The translations under genes were made by a program, and so were the position numbers. Below are positions 19,947 through 21,400 of a stretch of 21,400 bases of DNA, piece after piece (position 1 is the stretch's first letter; every line of letters begins with the position of its first letter). The notes beneath the pieces were generated by a model. That model saw nothing but the letters and a program-made list of their open reading frames with translations. It did no database searches and had not been told where the DNA came from. Source of the stretch: a virus; IMG/VR virus record IMGVR_UViG_3300046491_000197, positions 1 through 21,400 of that record. One strand, written 5' to 3'.

Positions 19947-20447
19947 ATGAACAAGAAAACCGAAGCAAAAATCTTCCTCGATATGGATGGCGTTCTCGCC
20001 GACTTCGACACGGGCGCGGGCCATCTGCTCGGCACCGATGACATTCACAAGTGGGAATTTGTGCATGGCCCGAAAGAGTTCTGGAAGCGCCTCGACAGCT
20101 ACCCAAATTTCTTCGGCTCGCTGCCGGTGATGGAAGGCGCTTACGGGCTTTGGGCGGAGGTCGTGCATAAGGAACCGATCATCCTGACAGCGCTCCCGAA
20201 GGTTGGCGCGACCGACGTTGACAAGCAGAAGCGCGAATGGGTGTCGAAGTACCTGCACGCCAACTACGAGGTCGATGTCATCACCTGTCAGACGCACGAA
20301 AAGCCGGGGTTCTGCAACGAGGGCGACGTGCTGGTTGACGACCGTGCTGTCAATCGCGAGGCGTGGGAAGCCAAGGGCGGCAAGTTCATCCTGCACACGT
20401 CCGCCGAGAGCTCCCTGACGCAACTGAAAGCCTTGGGGTACATCTAA
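19947..20447 (+). CDS. HAD-family 5'(3')-deoxyribonucleotidase-like protein
   Basis: The 166-residue protein has HAD motif I FLDMDGVLADF (Asp12 nucleophile, Asp14 acid/base), motif II ILTALP (Thr81), a Lys-containing helix (VDKQKREWVSKYL) and motif III DVLVDDR (Asp131, Asp132). The DMDGVLADF signature is typical of the NT5C deoxyribonucleotidases, which remove phosphate from dNMPs. With two dNTP pyrophosphohydrolases nearby it could complete a dNTP-to-nucleoside route, or trim unwanted nucleotides from the pool. AGGAG lies 9 bases before the ATG, behind a perfect operator dyad. Confidence 0.85.
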   Translation: MNKKTEAKIFLDMDGVLADFDTGAGHLLGTDDIHKWEFVHGPKEFWKRLDSYPNFFGSLPVMEGAYGLWAEVVHKEPIILTALPKVGATDVDKQKREWVSKYLHANYEVDVITCQTHEKPGFCNEGDVLVDDRAVNREAWEAKGGKFILHTSAESSLTQLKALGYI

Positions 20448-20680
20448 TGGACAAGCTGACTGAAATCACCGACTCGGGCCAGTTCCGCGACATTGTGGAA
20501 GCCCGCCGTCAGGAAGCCAATCTCGGCTTCCGGCCAATGGCGCGTAAAGCCGGCGTCGCGCACGGCACGTATTGGGTTTGGCTGCGGATCGACCCCGGCA
20601 AAGTGACCCTTGAAAACGCGATCGCCTACGCACAGGCCATAGGGCTCAAGCTCTTCGTCGCGAAAGATGACGGTGAATAA
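20447..20680 (+). CDS. Small XRE-family HTH protein (77 aa)
   Basis: The ATG overlaps the preceding TAA (TAATG). Residues about 14-72 form a Cro/CI-type HTH: 'IVEARRQEANLGFRPMARKAGVAHGTYWVWLR' then 'VTLENAIAYAQAIGLKLFV'. It is little more than a DNA-binding domain, as in Cro. It is an alternative candidate for the protein that binds the TTGTGT-N3-ACACAA sites, since its gene lies directly downstream of one. A hairpin terminator follows. Confidence 0.75.
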   Translation: MDKLTEITDSGQFRDIVEARRQEANLGFRPMARKAGVAHGTYWVWLRIDPGKVTLENAIAYAQAIGLKLFVAKDDGE

Positions 20681-20686
20681 AAAAAG

Positions 20687-20740
20687 GCCGGGGTGAAAAC
20701 CCCGGCTTAATTCCCGTTTAGAAGAAACCCCGAGGGGTTC
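20687..20740 (+). terminator. Hairpin terminator region after the small HTH gene
   Basis: The 7-bp stem GCCGGGG/CCCCGGC (20687-20693 and 20700-20706, loop TGAAAA) is flanked by an A-run on the left and TTAATT on the right. A second small hairpin, AACCC/GGGTT (20726-20730 and 20735-20739), follows. Confidence 0.7.
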
Positions 20741-20767
20741 TGTCATCCAACTTAGGAATAGTTTCTC

Positions 20768-21400
20768 ATGAAGTCAACCCCGAATTTCGGTGCGGTTGTC
20801 GCCGACCTGACACGTGCAGGGTTCGCAGCGACCGACCTGCTGCCGTTGATCCCTCCCGGCGCACCGCTGTCAGAAAACTCCCAAGTGCAGCCTTTCCAGA
20901 TCGGCAAAATCCCCGGCCGCTACTTCGGCGGCAAATGGTCCGGCCTTGCTGGCGCATGGGCGTCAGTCGGCATGAGCGAGCGCGACGTTGACCGTGCGAA
21001 GTCGTGGCCGACACAGAACGTAGGTCTGCGCGGTGGCGCATACCCTGGAATTGACATTGATACTGACAGCGCCGCCGCCTTCAAAATGGTGGAAGAGCTC
21101 ATCGTTGCACGGTTCGGCGACACTGCCCCTGTCCGTTACCGTGGCGACGCCCCACGCGCGCTCTATGCCTTCCGTCTCGACCCGTCGAGTGATCCTGTCA
21201 GGAAGCATAGGATTGAATGGAAGGACGCCGACGGCCGCGCCCACGCTGTCGAAGTTCTCGGGCTTGGTCAGCAATACGCCATCCAAGGCATTCACCCTAC
21301 GGGTGTTGCGTATGAATGGCGCGAGCGGCCGGACGGAACCGTAGGCGACCTCGCCGCTGTCACGGCTAACGGGCTCCCCAAGCTGTCAGTCGATGAAGTG
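20768..21400 (+). CDS. Primase: bifunctional prim-pol domain (partial, C-terminus off the right edge)
   Basis: The first 211 codons are visible, open to the window end, from ATG 20768 with AGGA 10 bases ahead. After 'FAATDLLPLIPPGAPLSENS' the text runs NVGLRGGAYPGIDIDTDSA (about 84-102), the prim-pol (AEP) signature with the catalytic DxD, then 'VRYRGDAPRALYAFRLD' and VEVLGLGQQYAIQGIHPTG, where the catalytic His of the family is expected. Such proteins usually continue into a D5/superfamily 3 helicase. It would prime replication for the polymerase encoded at 17282. The preceding terminator shows it begins a new unit. Confidence 0.85.
   Translation, partial: MKSTPNFGAVVADLTRAGFAATDLLPLIPPGAPLSENSQVQPFQIGKIPGRYFGGKWSGLAGAWASVGMSERDVDRAKSWPTQNVGLRGGAYPGIDIDTDSAAAFKMVEELIVARFGDTAPVRYRGDAPRALYAFRLDPSSDPVRKHRIEWKDADGRAHAVEVLGLGQQYAIQGIHPTGVAYEWRERPDGTVGDLAAVTANGLPKLSVDEV

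Larger units (their letters stand above)
1..21400. repeat. Dispersed over-represented palindromic word TGWCA
   Basis: By hand count TGACA occurs about 110 times and TGTCA about 93 times on the plus strand, roughly one per 105 bases; base composition predicts about 35-42 in total. The word is its own reverse complement apart from the central A/T, and it is often extended to CTGWCAG (about 40 copies). It appears in all three codon phases (CTG ACA, CTG TCA, GCT GAC AAG, CCT GTC AAG), in genes on both strands and between genes, so protein sequence does not explain it. The longest gaps I noticed are about 6427-7065 and 8075-8581. Confidence 0.85.

Noticed and set aside
1-21400. CRISPR arrays, tRNA genes and insertion sequences
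   Set aside because: No regularly spaced repeats, cloverleaf-like segments or transposase motifs were seen; the dispersed TGWCA and dyad motifs are too short and irregularly spaced.

Overview
The window looks like part of a tailed double-stranded DNA phage or prophage. The moderately high GC content, the TTGACA-type promoters and the protein families (P22-type portal, RuvC-like resolvase, DUF2800/DUF2815 pair, family A polymerase with a fused 3'-5' exonuclease, prim-pol primase) suggest an alphaproteobacterial host; the host is inference. There are no tRNA or rRNA genes, no CRISPR array, no transposase and no integrase in view.

Layout. (1) 1-3262, minus strand: packaging and head genes, namely a putative small terminase, the large terminase, an HslV-like Ntn-hydrolase and the start of a portal protein that runs off the left edge. 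(2) 3468-5523, plus: an AAA+ MoxR-type ATPase followed by a protein with a VWA-like segment, closed by a clear terminator. (3) 5665-6174, minus: a RuvC-like resolvase. (4) 6175-6709: a 535-base AT-rich gap with GGTTGC repeats, inverted repeats and a promoter, a possible origin or control region. (5) 6710-10463, plus: unknown genes, including three small membrane proteins, a membrane-anchored Ser/Asp/Gly repeat protein and a TerB-like protein. (6) 10728-12600: a control region with an XRE repressor facing an excisionase-like gene, then a tightly overlapped string of small genes. (7) 12593-21400, plus: replication, recombination and nucleotide metabolism: SNF2-type helicase, MazG-like pyrophosphohydrolase (DUF550), DUF2800 nuclease, a protein with a DnaA domain IV-like segment, DUF2815 ssDNA-binding protein, DNA polymerase A, a second nucleotide (di)phosphohydrolase (DUF5664), a HAD deoxyribonucleotidase, a small XRE protein, and the start of a prim-pol primase that runs off the right edge.

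Two sequence-level signals cut across the genes. First, the near-palindrome TGWCA (TGACA/TGTCA) occurs about 200 times by hand count, once per ~105 bases, in every reading frame and on both strands, where about 35-42 are expected. Second, a 15-base dyad of the form TTGTGT-N3-ACACAA recurs at about 13 places, nearly all just upstream of gene starts, and looks like a phage-wide operator. A third word, GAGCTC, is also enriched (33 copies) but absent from 3885-8510, which suggests that this stretch has a different history.
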